In this document: in pieces, positions 62,810-64,000 of the stretch
How positions within the stretch are numbered: the stretch's first letter is position 1
Layout: the number at the start of each line of letters is the position of its first letter
NCBI GenBank assembly: GCA_030604405.1
Contig: JAUVVY010000017.1
Coordinates: 1 to 64,000 of the forward strand
Direction of reading: 5' to 3'
DNA: 64,000 nt
Origin: a bacterium
GTDB lineage: Bacteria; Armatimonadota; Zipacnadia; Zipacnadales; UBA11051
The notes under the pieces: generated by a model
What the model was told of the DNA's origin: nothing
Databases searched by the model: none
Seen by the model: the letters and a program-made list of their open reading frames with translations, nothing else
Position numbers and translations under genes: made by a program

Positions 62810-63059
62810 CGGGCTGTATGTTTATGTATTCGGAACGTAGATTCCCTGATGGCATGATGCTGCAATTTCCGGACCAACTCCATCCGCTGATGTCCGCAAA
62901 ACGCTTTAGCAGAGGAGCGGCCCAGATGCAGCGCCCGTTACGATGTATAGCAGCACGTCGGGGCAGCCGCTCGGCGGCCGTATGAAATGACGCGTGTAGA
63001 TGAAGTGACGGACTCTCGGCGGAGATGGCGAGGACCGCGCAGAGAGGAAGGGAAAGCCG

Positions 63060-63368
63060 ATGGGTGATCAGCAGGCCACTTCGCACAAGATGATCGTTGT
63101 TCCAGCGCAACTATTGGACGTCCTCTCAAAGTCCAGCATGGGAGTGGCGAGGGTCCTCCTCTGTATCGCGCGCATTACCCTAGATCCTAATACCGGCCAA
63201 CAAGTCAGGGAAGCAGAGGTGTCTCTGACCAGTCTAGCACGGCGAACGCAGCTCGGACGCAGGACCGTCGCTAGAGCGGTCAAGCAAGCCGTTGAGGCCG
63301 GCTACCTCGTGAAAAAGAGTGACGTTCACATATCTCGGTATAGGTTGAAGCTCAGTCATCGAGGTTGA
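63060..63368 (+). CDS. Winged-helix protein, plasmid/phage replication-like
   Basis: A 102-residue protein starting at ATG 63060 behind AGAGGAAGGG. After MIVVPAQLLDVL it has a winged helix (VSLTSLARRTQLGRRTVARAVKQAVEAGYLVKKS) of the kind found in replication initiators and accessory regulators, with RVLLCIARITLDPNTGQ as the first helix pair. The iteron-like repeats lie upstream. Probably part of the glyA-associated element. Confidence 0.65.
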   Translation: MGDQQATSHKMIVVPAQLLDVLSKSSMGVARVLLCIARITLDPNTGQQVREAEVSLTSLARRTQLGRRTVARAVKQAVEAGYLVKKSDVHISRYRLKLSHRG

Positions 63369-63895
63369 ACCTATTCCGAGCAGTGACCGTCGGCTAGGGC
63401 ACGGCCACCGCGGGTGGTTGCGAAAGGTCCAAAGACAAAGCCACAGTGACCGTGCGACGGTGCACCCGCCGTCTGGTCGTCAATGCCTGTCTACTTCGGC
63501 AAGTGAGAGGGCGGGTGCTGGGCGAGGCAGATCTCTTAGCTCTCTGTCTAAGACATCAAAGTTGTCCGTCACTTGGTACGCACGACCCGAAACCAGTCTG
63601 CCAAACCGTGTGGCACACGTCAAGGGTCGGTTTCATCTACGTAGGCAACCTGCGTCGGCACTTTGTGTGCTAGTGCTGCTTGAGATAAGAGGAACTACCT
63701 CCTTGCGGCTCTTGCAGGATGCCGCTGCGCAAGTGGCAAGAGTGGAGCGATTAATTGGTGCAAGTATGGCACCACTTTTCTTGTGCTCGGTTGACCTTGG
63801 GAGGTCACGTAGCTTAGTCTGTGCAATAACATACCTTGTGCGGACACGCAGCACGCCACCGCACTGCAGTTGATCATCGAAGGGGGTCACTACGC
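63369..63895. other. Unassigned accessory DNA
   Basis: 527 bases without a convincing gene. Open frames on both strands here have no ribosome site and no protein-like pattern. No window repeat families occur. Confidence 0.4.
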
Positions 63896-64000
63896 ATGCC
63901 GTGCTTGTCGTGTTCCAGCACAGACCAGATCTCGGTAGCTTGGCTACACGAACTTGTGCTCCTCAATCCGGGGCTCCAACATCCCCCGCAGGCGGAATTG
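63896..64000 (+). CDS. N-terminal part of a gene running off the right edge
   Basis: ATG 63896, 9 bases after AGGGGG (63881-63886), opens a frame of 35 codons with no stop to the edge: CLSC near the start (C-x2-C), then ISVAWLHELVLLNPGLQ. The CxxC could be the first half of a zinc finger. Function unknown. Confidence 0.45.
   Translation, partial: MPCLSCSSTDQISVAWLHELVLLNPGLQHPPQAEL

Noticed and set aside
63418-63873. 151-residue frame near the right edge
   Set aside because: Ser/Arg-rich with no ribosome site or recognisable pattern; not supported as a gene.
1-64000. Insertion sequences or a transposase/integrase gene
   Set aside because: No DDE, HUH/Y1 or tyrosine/serine recombinase motif was found in any frame, despite repeat and insertion signs.

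Overview
The window looks like a chromosomal stretch of a GC-rich bacterium (about 60% G+C by eye) with SepF-type division genes, a gapdh-pgk-tpi block with a YvcK/CofD-like gene, a Gram-positive-type LexA box and several secreted or lipid-anchored proteins. A ylm-type cluster (yggS-sepF-proC-yggT), canonical sigma70 promoters and a beta-barrel-like exported protein together suggest a diderm member of the Terrabacteria; Armatimonadota is my best guess, from gene content only. Many intergenic spaces are packed with dispersed palindromic repeats. Several of the longest open frames run backwards through these repeats, so I trimmed starts to the nearest ribosome site.

Layout. 1-11.4 kb: an NHL lipoprotein, Gfo/Idh/MocA oxidoreductase, M20 deacylase, an alr-thrB pair, two paralogous discoidin-like secreted proteins, a hydrolase and a lipoprotein. 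11.7-21.5 kb: neutral-ceramidase-like protein, amino-acid racemase, a DUF2339/DUF3999 membrane pair, an enolase-superfamily enzyme and a Cys-rich protein. 21.6-27.6 kb (minus strand): a TPR-like protein, a large SF2 helicase under an SOS-type promoter, an MNT/HEPN pair, a second Gfo/Idh/MocA enzyme and tRNA-Ser(UGA). 28-39.6 kb: MFS-HEAT fusion, zinc-ribbon acidic protein, the ylm cluster, a CPBP protease, DUF167 and an exported barrel-like protein. 39.9-41.8 kb: a compact four-gene operon of three small HTH-like proteins and an Swt1-type HEPN protein. 41.8-54 kb: GH116 enzyme, methyltransferase, tandem PurS-like protein, YvcK, gap-pgk-tpiA, a NYN nuclease and small accessory genes. 54-61.7 kb: HtrA protease and a carbohydrate cluster (TIM-barrel epimerase, large secreted putative glycosidase, sialidase-like protein). 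61.8-64 kb: an apparently integrated element beginning at a remnant of glyA.

The most unusual observations are these. (1) In three places the 3' end of a conserved housekeeping gene (yggS, tpiA, glyA) exists as a detached in-frame fragment. In the two cases where both copies are visible, they bound a single cargo gene about 1 kb apart, and the copies differ mainly by synonymous or conservative changes. This looks like insertion at gene 3' ends by donor DNA that carries a diverged replacement end. No recombinase gene is visible. (2) The HTH-HTH-HTH-HEPN operon has its own promoter and lower G+C, and resembles an undescribed toxin-antitoxin or defence module. (3) A repeat family keeps its outer arms but has a different, perfectly paired apical hairpin in nearly every copy. 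(4) An Ski2-like helicase is fused to an OmpR/PhoB-type DNA-binding domain and has a consensus LexA box inside a perfect promoter.
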